Shown here piece by piece: positions 51,999 to 59,410 of a stretch of 64,000 bases of DNA. The first letter of the stretch is position 1; the number at the start of each line of letters is the position of its first letter. Source of the stretch: Renibacterium sp043789415. Lineage in GTDB: Bacteria > Actinomycetota > Actinomycetes > Actinomycetales > Micrococcaceae. The stretch is from NCBI RefSeq assembly GCF_043789415.1, contig NZ_JBDLLW010000001.1, forward strand, positions 806,001 through 870,000, written 5' to 3'. The position numbers were made by a program, and so were the translations under genes. Below the pieces are notes generated by a model. It saw nothing but the letters and a program-made list of their open reading frames with translations, searched no databases and was not told where the DNA came from.

Positions 51999-53279
51999 GT
52001 GAATACAAATCCAACTCGCGTTTTCGTAGCGCGCCTGATCGGCCTGGACGTCTTCGATCCGTTTGGTGACCGCCTGGGCCGATTACGTGATGTTGTGGTG
52101 CATTCACGAGGCAGCGACGCCCCCCATGCGGTAGGCATCGTGGTCGAGGTGACCGGCAAACGACGGGTTTTCGTGCCGATGACCCGACTCACCTCAATGG
52201 ATCAGACCCAGATCATCTCCACCGGCCTGGTCAATCTGCGCCGCTTCGAGCAGCGCGGCGCAGAACAGCTCGTGGTCGGGGAGCTGTTTGATCGGAAGGT
52301 CAGCCTGGCCGATGGTTCGGGCAGTGCGATCGTCGAGGACGTGGCGCTCGATCAGCAGCGCAGCGGCGATTGGCTGGTCAGTAAGCTCTTCGTGCGGCGC
52401 GGGGACTCCACCTCGCGGCTGCGCAGACTGCGCCGGGGTCACACCCTGCTGATCAAGTGGGAAGAAGCCTTGCACGACGCTCAGCACGAACCTCAGGGCG
52501 CCAGCCAACTGGTAGCGAGCTATGAGGATCTGAAACCCGCTGACTTCGCCGACGCGCTCCAGGAGATGAGCGATAAACGGCGCTTCGAGGTGGCCGCCGA
52601 GCTGCAGGACGAGCGGCTCGCCGACGTCCTGCAAGAGCTCCCCGAGGACGATCAGGTGCAGCTGCTCTCTTCGCTCGACAATGAACGAGCGGCGGATGTG
52701 CTGGAAGAGATGGATCCGGATGATGCAGCCGACCTGCTCGCCGACCTGCCGAGCGCCAAGGCCGAGGAACTGCTGCTGCTGATGGAACCGGAGGAAGCCG
52801 ACGATGTGCGTCGTCTGCTGCAATACGCGGAGGACACCGCCGGCGGTCTGATGACCCCGGTGCCGGTGATCCTGCCGCCCGAAGCCACCGTGGCAGAAGC
52901 GCTCGCCCATGTTCGCAGCGAAGAGCTCTCGCCCGCCTTGGCCTCAGCTATTTTTGTCTGCCGCCCGCCGCTGGAGACTCCGACCGGGCGATTCCTCGGC
53001 GTCGTCCATATCCAGCAGTTGCTACGCAGCGCCCCGCCCGAGAAACTGGGCAGTCTGGTGGATAAAAATCTTGAGCCGGTCTCCGACCTGGCGAGCGTGA
53101 GCGAGGTTTCCCATGTGATGGCCTCTTATAACTTGGTGGCTTTACCGGTGGTCAACGACGCCGGCCGCCTGGTCGGGGCGGTGACAGTCGACGACCTCCT
53201 TGACCAGTTACTGCCCGATGATTGGCGTGCCCACGAAGACGGTGAGCCCTTGAAGAAACTAGGAGGCAGAGTTGGCTGA
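51999..53279 (+). CDS. MgtE N-terminal / CBS-domain protein with PRC-barrel start
   Basis: A 426-residue soluble protein. Residues 1-70 form a PRC-barrel-like domain (RLIGLDVFDPFGDRLGRLRDVVVHSRGSDAPHAVG). A second barrel-like part leads into an MgtE-N superhelix (repeats of ADVLQELPEDDQ, ADVLEEMDPDDAADLLADLPS), and two CBS motifs follow (DTAGGLMTP..., LVALPVVNDAGRLVGAVTVDDLLDQL). The MgtE membrane domain is missing, so it is a magnesium/nucleotide-sensing regulator type, not a channel. The start is GTG 51999. It overlaps the next gene by eight bases. Confidence 0.88.
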   Translation: MNTNPTRVFVARLIGLDVFDPFGDRLGRLRDVVVHSRGSDAPHAVGIVVEVTGKRRVFVPMTRLTSMDQTQIISTGLVNLRRFEQRGAEQLVVGELFDRKVSLADGSGSAIVEDVALDQQRSGDWLVSKLFVRRGDSTSRLRRLRRGHTLLIKWEEALHDAQHEPQGASQLVASYEDLKPADFADALQEMSDKRRFEVAAELQDERLADVLQELPEDDQVQLLSSLDNERAADVLEEMDPDDAADLLADLPSAKAEELLLLMEPEEADDVRRLLQYAEDTAGGLMTPVPVILPPEATVAEALAHVRSEELSPALASAIFVCRPPLETPTGRFLGVVHIQQLLRSAPPEKLGSLVDKNLEPVSDLASVSEVSHVMASYNLVALPVVNDAGRLVGAVTVDDLLDQLLPDDWRAHEDGEPLKKLGGRVG

Positions 53280-53934
53280 GAAATCTACCGAGCGGCAGCG
53301 GAGTCAGAACAGCGGATTAGACACTCCGCTGGAGTTGCGCTCCAGGCTCTTCCCCCGGTTCTCCGCTGACCCGGATTCCTTCGGCCGGCTCACCGAAGGC
53401 TTCGCCCGTTTCATGGGCACCCCGCAGTTCCTGCTCTACATGACGCTGTTCTGTGCCGCCTGGCTCAGCTGGAATACCCTGGCACCGGAAGCCTGGCAAT
53501 TCGATCCCCGGGCCCTGAACTTCACTCTGCTCACCCTGATCCTGTCCCTGCAAGCTTCTTATGCTGCTCCCCTGTTGCTGCTCGCCCAGAACCGTCAGGA
53601 TGATCGGGACCGGGTTGCCATCGAGCAGGATCGGCAGACCGCGGCGCGGAACCTCGCCGATACCGAGTACCTGACCCGCGAATTGGCCGCGCTGCGGATC
53701 GCCTTGCGTGAGGTCGCCACCCGAGATTTCGTGCGCTCCGAATTGAAGTCGCTCCTGGAAGATCTCATCTTGGCCAGTGACTCGGAGGAAGGTGAGCTCG
53801 AGCGACGGGAAAAATCCCGCGATTCCAAGGGCTCCCCTAAAACCCAGGCTCTGCCGAAAGTCTCCGCGGTCAAGACGGGTGCCGCCAAACCCAAAGTACA
53901 GAAGCTCGACCGCCAGCCACCGCCTAGCTCGTGA
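53272..53934 (+). CDS. DUF1003 membrane protein
   Basis: A 220-residue protein with two membrane helices (FLLYMTLFCAAWLSWNTL and LNFTLLTLILSLQASYAAPLLLLAQ), followed by the DUF1003 signature QNRQDDRDRVAIEQDRQTA and a helical cytoplasmic stretch with LADTEYLTRELAALR. The basic Lys/Ser/Pro tail is disordered. The start is TTG 53272, eight bases inside the upstream gene; its stop overlaps the mrp GTG. The three genes form one tight operon. The family is uncharacterised; the context suggests a role with the MgtE-N/CBS sensor. Confidence 0.88.
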   Translation: MAEKSTERQRSQNSGLDTPLELRSRLFPRFSADPDSFGRLTEGFARFMGTPQFLLYMTLFCAAWLSWNTLAPEAWQFDPRALNFTLLTLILSLQASYAAPLLLLAQNRQDDRDRVAIEQDRQTAARNLADTEYLTRELAALRIALREVATRDFVRSELKSLLEDLILASDSEEGELERREKSRDSKGSPKTQALPKVSAVKTGAAKPKVQKLDRQPPPSS

Positions 53935-55046
53935 GCGTCGAGCTGGCAGTTCTGCGAACTGCACTCGCCACCGTGATCGATCCGGAGTTGCGGTTGCCGA
54001 TCACTGAACTGGGCATGCTTGAGGACGTCGTCATCGATGACGCCGGCCAGGTCACCGTCAAGGTGCTGCTCACCATAGCGGGATGCCCGCTACGGGACAC
54101 CATCGTGGCCGATGCCACCGCCGCGCTGCGGCAGCTACCCGAGGTCACCGGAGTCTCGGTTGAGCTCGGTGTGATGACGCCGGAACAGCGCACAGCACTC
54201 AAAGCACAGCTACGGCCGGTCCGTGGCATCCCTTTCAACAGGCCGGACTCGCTCACTCGGATCTATGCTGTGGCGAGCGGCAAGGGCGGCGTCGGCAAAT
54301 CCTCGGTGACCGTCAATCTGGCCTGCGCGCTGGCCGCTCGAGGGCTCAAAGTGGGCATTATTGACGCCGATATCTATGGTTTCTCGGTGCCCGGCCTGAT
54401 GCAGATCACCGGTCAGCCCACCCGGGTGGACGAGATGATCTTGCCGCCGGTCGGCTACGGCGTCAAAGTCATTTCCATCGGCATGTTCGTCGCGGGTAAC
54501 CAGCCGGTGGCCTGGCGCGGGCCGATGCTGCACCGGGCCCTCGAACAGTTCCTCACGGATGTCTACTTCGGCGATCTGGATGCCTTGTTCTTGGATCTGC
54601 CACCGGGCACCGGAGACGTCGCGATCTCGGTTGCCCAGCTGCTTCCACGAGCCGAAATCCTGGTGGTCAGCACTCCGCAATCCGCCGCGGCAGAAGTCGC
54701 AGAGCGAGCCGGGGCGATCGCCCTGCAGACCCAGCAGCAAGTGCTCGGAGTGGTGGAGAACATGTCCTGGCTAGAACAGCCCGACGGCAGCAGAATAGAA
54801 CTCTTCGGCAGCGGCGGCGGTGAATTGCTGGCTGCTCGGCTGAGCCAGACGGTCGGTTCGGCGGTACCCTTGCTGGGCCAGATTCCTTTGGATATAGCGC
54901 TACGGGAGGGCGGGGACGCCGGGCTGCCGATTGTGCTCTCGGATCCGGAGTCTCCGGGTGCTCTTGCGCTCTGGAGCATCGCGGAGAAACTTCTCAAGCG
55001 CCCTAGAGGCTTGGCCGGGCTGAAATTGAGCGTCGAGCCGCTCTGA
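53931..55046 (+). CDS. Mrp/NBP35-family ATPase (Fe-S carrier type)
   Basis: A 371-residue protein. The N-terminal DUF59/MIP18 domain (VIDPELRLPITELGML, with cysteine in LTIAGCPLRDT) is followed by the ATPase domain: KGGVGKSS, GIIDADIYGFSVPGLM and DLPPGTGDVAISV. The CxxC pair that binds a bridging Fe-S cluster in ApbC/NBP35 after ENMS is absent here (ENMSWLEQPDGSRIE), as I recall for actinobacterial Mrp. Carrier function is therefore uncertain. The start is GTG 53931, overlapping DUF1003. Confidence 0.88.
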   Translation: MSVELAVLRTALATVIDPELRLPITELGMLEDVVIDDAGQVTVKVLLTIAGCPLRDTIVADATAALRQLPEVTGVSVELGVMTPEQRTALKAQLRPVRGIPFNRPDSLTRIYAVASGKGGVGKSSVTVNLACALAARGLKVGIIDADIYGFSVPGLMQITGQPTRVDEMILPPVGYGVKVISIGMFVAGNQPVAWRGPMLHRALEQFLTDVYFGDLDALFLDLPPGTGDVAISVAQLLPRAEILVVSTPQSAAAEVAERAGAIALQTQQQVLGVVENMSWLEQPDGSRIELFGSGGGELLAARLSQTVGSAVPLLGQIPLDIALREGGDAGLPIVLSDPESPGALALWSIAEKLLKRPRGLAGLKLSVEPL

Positions 55047-55114
55047 CCCACCGAATGGAGCGTTGGCACTCATCTGCGGGCGGCCTCGTCCTCGCTTATC
55101 CCGCTCTTTCTTAG

Positions 55115-55206
55115 CCAGCTGTCCCACTGAGTGTTACCAGAGTTACTGGAGTGACTATTTCCGCCGCACTTCTCTACACTTCTGCACCACTGAATGGGAC
55201 AGCTGG
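55115..55206. repeat. 92-bp terminally inverted repeat element, copy 2
   Basis: Arms at 55115-55133 (CCAGCTGTCCCACTGAGTG) and 55188-55206 (CACTGAATGGGACAGCTGG) pair with two mismatches. Reverse-complementing the 14248-14339 element gives the same length and matching ends (GTCCCA-GAGTGTTAC ... ATGGGAC-like), and the interiors share a GGAGT...TATTT..GCC stretch. It fills most of the gap between mrp and tatB. Confidence 0.7.
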
Positions 55207-55213
55207 AAATAAC

Positions 55214-55600
55214 TCAGGTCGCTTCGGTATCCCAGGGAGCCTTTTGGCCCTGGCTGAGCCGCACTGTTTCACGGACCGGCATCATCGGCGGCACTTCCGG
55301 CATCGGCGGAGTGGGCGTTGCTGCACCGACCGCGAGCTGCCCGGGTTCGTCGTCCAGCAAGGCTTCTCGGATGATCCGCCGGGGATCGTACTGGCGCGGG
55401 TCTAGTTTCTGCCAGTCAATGGTGCTCAGGTCGACTCCGGACTCCTCTTTGAGCTGGTCGCGCGCACCACTGGCCATCCGCCGGGCTTCTTTCACGAAGT
55501 TGCGGAACTTCTGCGCGTATTCGGGCAGCCTCTTAGGACCGATCACCAGCACCGCGATGATGCCCAGGATCAGGAACTCATACCCATTGATGTTAAACAT
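55214..55600 (-). CDS. tatB: Sec-independent protein translocase TatB
   Basis: A 128-residue protein with one N-terminal membrane helix (YEFLILGIIAVLVIGPKRLPEYA) and an amphipathic helix (KFRNFVKEARRMASGARDQLKEE), the TatA/B layout. The length and Pro/Arg-rich tail, and position beside sigE, favour TatB over TatA. With TatC (not in this window) it would bind twin-arginine precursors such as the phospholipase C in this window. The ATG at 55600 lies 35 bases after the upstream small membrane gene. Confidence 0.88.
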   Translation of the reverse strand: MFNINGYEFLILGIIAVLVIGPKRLPEYAQKFRNFVKEARRMASGARDQLKEESGVDLSTIDWQKLDPRQYDPRRIIREALLDDEPGQLAVGAATPTPPMPEVPPMMPVRETVRLSQGQKAPWDTEAT

Positions 55601-55635
55601 AGCTAGAGATAGGTTACCTGTTCTTCACCCCGACG

Positions 55636-55956
55636 CTAACCGAGAACGCGATGCAAGCCTCGGAAAAAGCAAGAGATCATATCGTGCTTCATGGCGGACG
55701 AATCCTGGTCCTGAATCACCGACTGCCGGGATTCGGTCCGCAGGTCCCGCTGATCCGGGACGCCGATCAGATAGATTCCGCCGAGCAGGCCACTGATCAC
55801 CACAAAGGCCATCGTACCGGCCAGCAGAATTCTGGTCCGCTGGCCTGCCCGGTAAGGAAGTTGCAAGAACTCTGCGCAGTTGGTTTGAAGGCCCTCGGTC
55901 CGTTGCAGGATCCGGGCCGCCAAATCCTCACTGTATCTCGGAGGGATCTCTGGCAC
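55636..55956 (-). CDS. Small single-pass membrane protein in the anti-sigma-factor position
   Basis: A 106-residue protein with a cytosolic N-terminal ~40 residues (RYSEDLAARILQRTEGLQTNCAEFLQL), one membrane helix (about 43-65) and a ~40-residue outer tail containing DQDSS. It starts with GTG 55956, 13 bases after the sigE stop. This is the slot of the RseA-type anti-sigma factor in the sigE-rseA-htrA-tatB order known in mycobacteria. The zinc-finger HxxxCxxC motif is absent and only a single early cysteine is present, so it may be a divergent or decaying anti-sigma factor, or a separate protein. Confidence 0.55.
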   Translation of the reverse strand: MPEIPPRYSEDLAARILQRTEGLQTNCAEFLQLPYRAGQRTRILLAGTMAFVVISGLLGGIYLIGVPDQRDLRTESRQSVIQDQDSSAMKHDMISCFFRGLHRVLG

Positions 55957-55969
55957 TGGAACCTCAGCT

Positions 55970-56566
55970 CTAGTGGAGTCCAGCGATCCGAGGGATCTTC
56001 AACTTGGGCAGCTTGGAACCGAAAGAGCGTGGTGCCCGGTGAGCCAGGGATTCCCGCAGCATGGTCCGTCCGCGGTGGATCCGAGAACGGACTGTGCCGA
56101 GCTTGACGCCCAGCGCCTCGGCCACCTCGTCATAGGACAGACCTTCCAGATCGCAGAGCACCACAGCGGCCCGGAAGTCCGGCGGCAAAGCGTCAAGAGC
56201 CTGTTGGATATCAAGATCGAGGTTATTGAACTCGAAACTGCGCTCGGGCCCAGGCTCGCGCCCCGGCAAGCGGGATTCGGCGTCTTCCGCGAGAGCGTCG
56301 AAGCGGATGCGGGATTTGCGGCGTGCTTGATCGAGGAACAGGTTCGTGGTGATCCGGTGCAGCCAGCCATCGAGGGTTCCCGGGGTAAAGTTCGCCAGCG
56401 ATCTGAAGACCCGGACGAATACCTCTTGGGTGAGATCCTCGGCGTCGTACTTATTGCCGGTCAGCCGGTAGGCGAGCCGGAATACCTTGGCCGAGTGGTT
56501 CTGCACCACTTCTTCCCAACTTGGCATGACCCAATCGACAGCCGTGCTTTCCACCTCTGCGGTCAT
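55970..56566 (-). CDS. sigE: ECF RNA polymerase sigma factor SigE
   Basis: A 198-residue ECF sigma factor. Region 2 is KVFRLAYRLTGNKYDAEDLTQEVFVRVFRSL with GWLHRITTNLFLDQARRKSR (-10 recognition), and region 4 is ALPPDFRAAVVLCDLEGLSYDEVAEALGVKLGTVRSRIHRGR (-35 recognition), read in pieces. The location next to tatB and an O-methyltransferase matches mycobacterial sigE, a cell-envelope-stress factor. I use ATG 56566, with AGGGGG eight bases upstream; GTG 56575 would add three residues. Confidence 0.92.
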   Translation of the reverse strand: MTAEVESTAVDWVMPSWEEVVQNHSAKVFRLAYRLTGNKYDAEDLTQEVFVRVFRSLANFTPGTLDGWLHRITTNLFLDQARRKSRIRFDALAEDAESRLPGREPGPERSFEFNNLDLDIQQALDALPPDFRAAVVLCDLEGLSYDEVAEALGVKLGTVRSRIHRGRTMLRESLAHRAPRSFGSKLPKLKIPRIAGLH

Positions 56567-56711
56567 TTGCCCCACCCCCTGATCGAGTAAGCATTTATCA
56601 TGACAGATTCGACTGTAAGTTTCCTGTGTTTCAGCGGCATTTAGCGCAGAGCATAAGGACAGCTGCCCAGCTGATAAAGGTTACGCAAGGATTCGCAGTA
56701 GGCTTGAAGTC

Positions 56712-57344
56712 ATGAGCGCCGACAAATCTAACAGCTGGTCGTATACCGAAGGGCTGCCTGTAGAGGATGAGATCCTGCTGCGTGCCCGGGAGAGATCTCA
56801 CGAACTCGGCGTCTCAGCCATCGGAGCGGCCACCGGCGCGCTGCTCAGTGTGCTGGCTGCCAGTTCCAAGGCGCAGACCGCGGTGGAAATCGGTGCGGGC
56901 ACCGGTGTCTCCGGGATCTACCTGCTCCGCGGCCTCTCCCCGCAGGCTGTGCTGACCAGTATCGACGGCGATATCGAGCACTTGAAAGCAGCCCGCGAAT
57001 CCTTTGTGGAGGCGGGTTTCCCGGCGAACCGGACGCGGACCATCAGTGGCCGAGCCAGCGATGTGCTCCCAAGGCTCACCGATGCCGCCTACGACCTGGT
57101 TTTCATCAATGCTGATAAAGCCGCCTATCCGCTGTACGTCGAACAGGCCGTGCGCTTGCTGAAATCAGGCGGCTTGCTGGTGATCAACGATGCCCTCGAC
57201 CAAGATCGGGTGGCCGAACCCGCGGTACGCGAGCCGAGCACCGTAGTGCTGCGGCAAGTGGGTAAGACCATCAGGGAGAACGAAGATCTGGTTTCTTCAC
57301 TGGTGCCTACCGGAGCCGGGATACTGCTCGCGGTGAAACGCTAA
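56712..57344 (+). CDS. Class I SAM-dependent O-methyltransferase (family 3)
   Basis: A 210-residue methyltransferase of the caffeoyl-CoA/catechol OMT-like group. The SAM motif is TAVEIGAGTGVSGIYLLRG; the acidic loop is LTSIDGDIEH, the metal/catalytic segment LVFINADKAAYPLYVEQAV and INDALDQ. Rv1220c holds the same place next to sigE, so the call is supported by context. The substrate is unknown. The ATG at 56712 is divergent from sigE. Confidence 0.92.
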   Translation: MSADKSNSWSYTEGLPVEDEILLRARERSHELGVSAIGAATGALLSVLAASSKAQTAVEIGAGTGVSGIYLLRGLSPQAVLTSIDGDIEHLKAARESFVEAGFPANRTRTISGRASDVLPRLTDAAYDLVFINADKAAYPLYVEQAVRLLKSGGLLVINDALDQDRVAEPAVREPSTVVLRQVGKTIRENEDLVSSLVPTGAGILLAVKR

Positions 57345-57395
57345 GCCCCCCACGCTGGGGGCCGCGCTGTCGGGGGTCAGTGATAAACCTGAGAT

Positions 57396-59108
57396 ATGAA
57401 GCACTCAGATGAATCCCCCGCTGATCAGCCCTCCAGAGCTCAATCTCAGTCTCAGTCTCAGTCCCACCGTGAGGCTCAGCACGGCATCGCGGATTTGGAG
57501 CTCGTTCCGCTGCCAGGCAGCAGCAGACCTCCCTTCAGCGGTTTTTCGGCAGCTGCCGCACCTCAGTTATCCGACGACGCTAATATAGAAGCCACCTTGA
57601 TTCTGAGGCGGAGGGCCGAGCCGGAGGCCGGGTCCTTCGCACAGCCACACAGCGTTCAGGAGCTGGCGGAAAAGTACGGTGCCGACCCCGCTGATCTGGA
57701 GTTGGTGCGATCGACCTTGGCTGGACTGGGGATTAGCGTGATGTCCTCCGAGGCAGCGAGCCGTCGGGTCCGGATCAGCGGATCCAGCAAGCTGATGAGT
57801 CAGGTGTTCGGCACCGAGCTGCAAACTCACAGCACACTTGACCCCGCGGGCAGCGAAGTCACTTTCCGTCACCGTAGCGGCGAGCTCTCCATTCCGGCGG
57901 TCTTAGCGGGAATCGTCACCGCGGTGCTCGGCTTGGATGACCGCCCGCAATCCCGCACGCTGTTCCGCTTCGTTCCGGCTGCCGCTCGAACCGTGAGTTA
58001 CACCCCGGTGCACTTGGGCACCATCTACAATTTCCCCCAGGAGTACGACGGTTCTGGGCAGAGCATCGCCATTATCGAACTCGGCGGTGGCTTTGTGCAG
58101 GCAGATCTGGACAGCTACTTCCACGACCTGGGGCTCAAGACCCCGGTCATTAAGGGCATTGGGGTAGACGGAGGCTCGAATCGGCCTGATGGCAACCCCA
58201 ATGGGCCGGACGGCGAAGTGATGCTGGACATTGAAGTGGCCGGCGCAATGGCTCCCGGGGCAGAGATCTTGGTCTATTTCGCACCCAACACCGACGCCGG
58301 TTTTGTCGATGCGGTGAGCGCCGCGGCGCACGCCACTCCCGCTCCGGCCGCGATCAGCATCTCCTGGGGGCAGAGCGAGGACGGTTGGACGGCGCAGGCC
58401 AGGAAGGCCTTCGATGAAGCGCTGGCCGATGCTGCGCTGCTGGGAATCACCGTAACAGCGGCGGCGGGCGACGACGGTTCTACCGACCGTGCTCCTGATG
58501 GAAAGTCTCATGTGGACTTCCCTGCATCCAGTCCACACGCACTGGCCTGCGGCGGGACTCGCCTGGAAGCGAATCCTAGTAGCGGAGAAGTGACCTCCGA
58601 GACGGTATGGAACAACGGCCCCGGTGGCGGCGCCACGGGCGGCGGAGTCAGCAGGGCTTTTGGCCTACCGCAGTGGCAAGGTTCTGCGGGGGTGCCGGCA
58701 CCAGAAGGAATCTCCGGGCGAGGTGTGCCCGATGTAGCGGCGGTGGCAGATCCAGAAACCGGCTATCTGGTCAGGGTCGATGGCAGAAACACCGTCATCG
58801 GCGGAACCAGTGCGGTTTCTCCGCTCTGGGCTGCACTCATCGCGCGTCTGGTGCAGGCTCGCGGTCAGGGGCTCGGCCTCTTGCAACCGCTGATCTACGG
58901 CTCCGCTGCTGCCGGTGAAATTCCCGCCGGTTTTCGAGACATCGTCAAAGGCACTAATGGGGCTTACAGTGCACATACCGGATGGGACGCCTGCACCGGA
59001 TTAGGCGTTCCCAACGGTGCGGAACTCCTCGCTCGTTTGGCGACCAAGGATGCCGGGACGGCCGCACGGGCCACGCAAGAGGCTCGGTTACTCGGTGACG
59101 CCCAGTAA
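57396..59108 (+). CDS. S53-family (sedolisin/kumamolisin) serine-carboxyl peptidase
   Basis: A 570-residue acid peptidase. The N-terminal ~190 residues are the pro-domain (S53 propeptide pattern with LILRRRAEPEAGS and HSVQELAEKYGA). The catalytic set is complete: E274 and D278 in DGEVMLDIEVAGA, oxyanion D359 in AAAGDDGS, and S472 in GGTSAVSPLWAAL. The C-terminal calcium loop FRDIVKGTNGAYSAHTGWDACTG is present. There is no signal peptide: residues 1-45 are hydrophilic, with a Ser/Gln run encoded by a 6-bp repeat. Export would need a non-classical route. It overlaps DUF3117 by 21 bases at the 3' end. Confidence 0.92.
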   Translation: MKHSDESPADQPSRAQSQSQSQSHREAQHGIADLELVPLPGSSRPPFSGFSAAAAPQLSDDANIEATLILRRRAEPEAGSFAQPHSVQELAEKYGADPADLELVRSTLAGLGISVMSSEAASRRVRISGSSKLMSQVFGTELQTHSTLDPAGSEVTFRHRSGELSIPAVLAGIVTAVLGLDDRPQSRTLFRFVPAAARTVSYTPVHLGTIYNFPQEYDGSGQSIAIIELGGGFVQADLDSYFHDLGLKTPVIKGIGVDGGSNRPDGNPNGPDGEVMLDIEVAGAMAPGAEILVYFAPNTDAGFVDAVSAAAHATPAPAAISISWGQSEDGWTAQARKAFDEALADAALLGITVTAAAGDDGSTDRAPDGKSHVDFPASSPHALACGGTRLEANPSSGEVTSETVWNNGPGGGATGGGVSRAFGLPQWQGSAGVPAPEGISGRGVPDVAAVADPETGYLVRVDGRNTVIGGTSAVSPLWAALIARLVQARGQGLGLLQPLIYGSAAAGEIPAGFRDIVKGTNGAYSAHTGWDACTGLGVPNGAELLARLATKDAGTAARATQEARLLGDAQ

Positions 59109-59255
59109 GCAATCTTTGAGGCGAGTGGCCTCGTCGGCGTTCAGCTCCACCACAAGACGCCCGCCACCTTCCAAGGGAACCCGCATGATCAGACTACGCC
59201 CCTCCTTTGTGACCTCCATCGGACCGTCACCGGTTCTGGGCTTCATGGCCGCCAT
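59088..59255 (-). CDS. DUF3117 small protein
   Basis: A 55-residue protein read from ATG 59255 to TAA 59088: begins MAAMKPRTGDGPMEVTKEGR, continues SLIMRVPLEGGGRLVVELNA and ends DEATRLKDCLLGVTE. This matches the actinobacterial DUF3117 family, present in nearly all members of the phylum. The last 21 bases overlap the S53 peptidase gene tail-to-tail. No function is established. Confidence 0.9.
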   Translation of the reverse strand: MAAMKPRTGDGPMEVTKEGRSLIMRVPLEGGGRLVVELNADEATRLKDCLLGVTE

Positions 59256-59410
59256 CAGGTAAACCCCTTTACAAGTTGCTCAAGCGAATGATCGCTGAGT
59301 CCATTATCTCGTAGATCACACCCCTGAGCCAATTGACGACCATCATTCACAGCGCCCGGCAGCGACTGTCTGCCCGTGAAAGGTCGCTGCTGCGGGGCGG
59401 GGAAACTCGC

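Noticed and set aside
56576..56711. SigE-type promoter (GGAAAC ... GTC) in the sigE upstream region
   Set aside because: The spacing is 14 bases, shorter than the usual 15-17, and the -10 match is poor.
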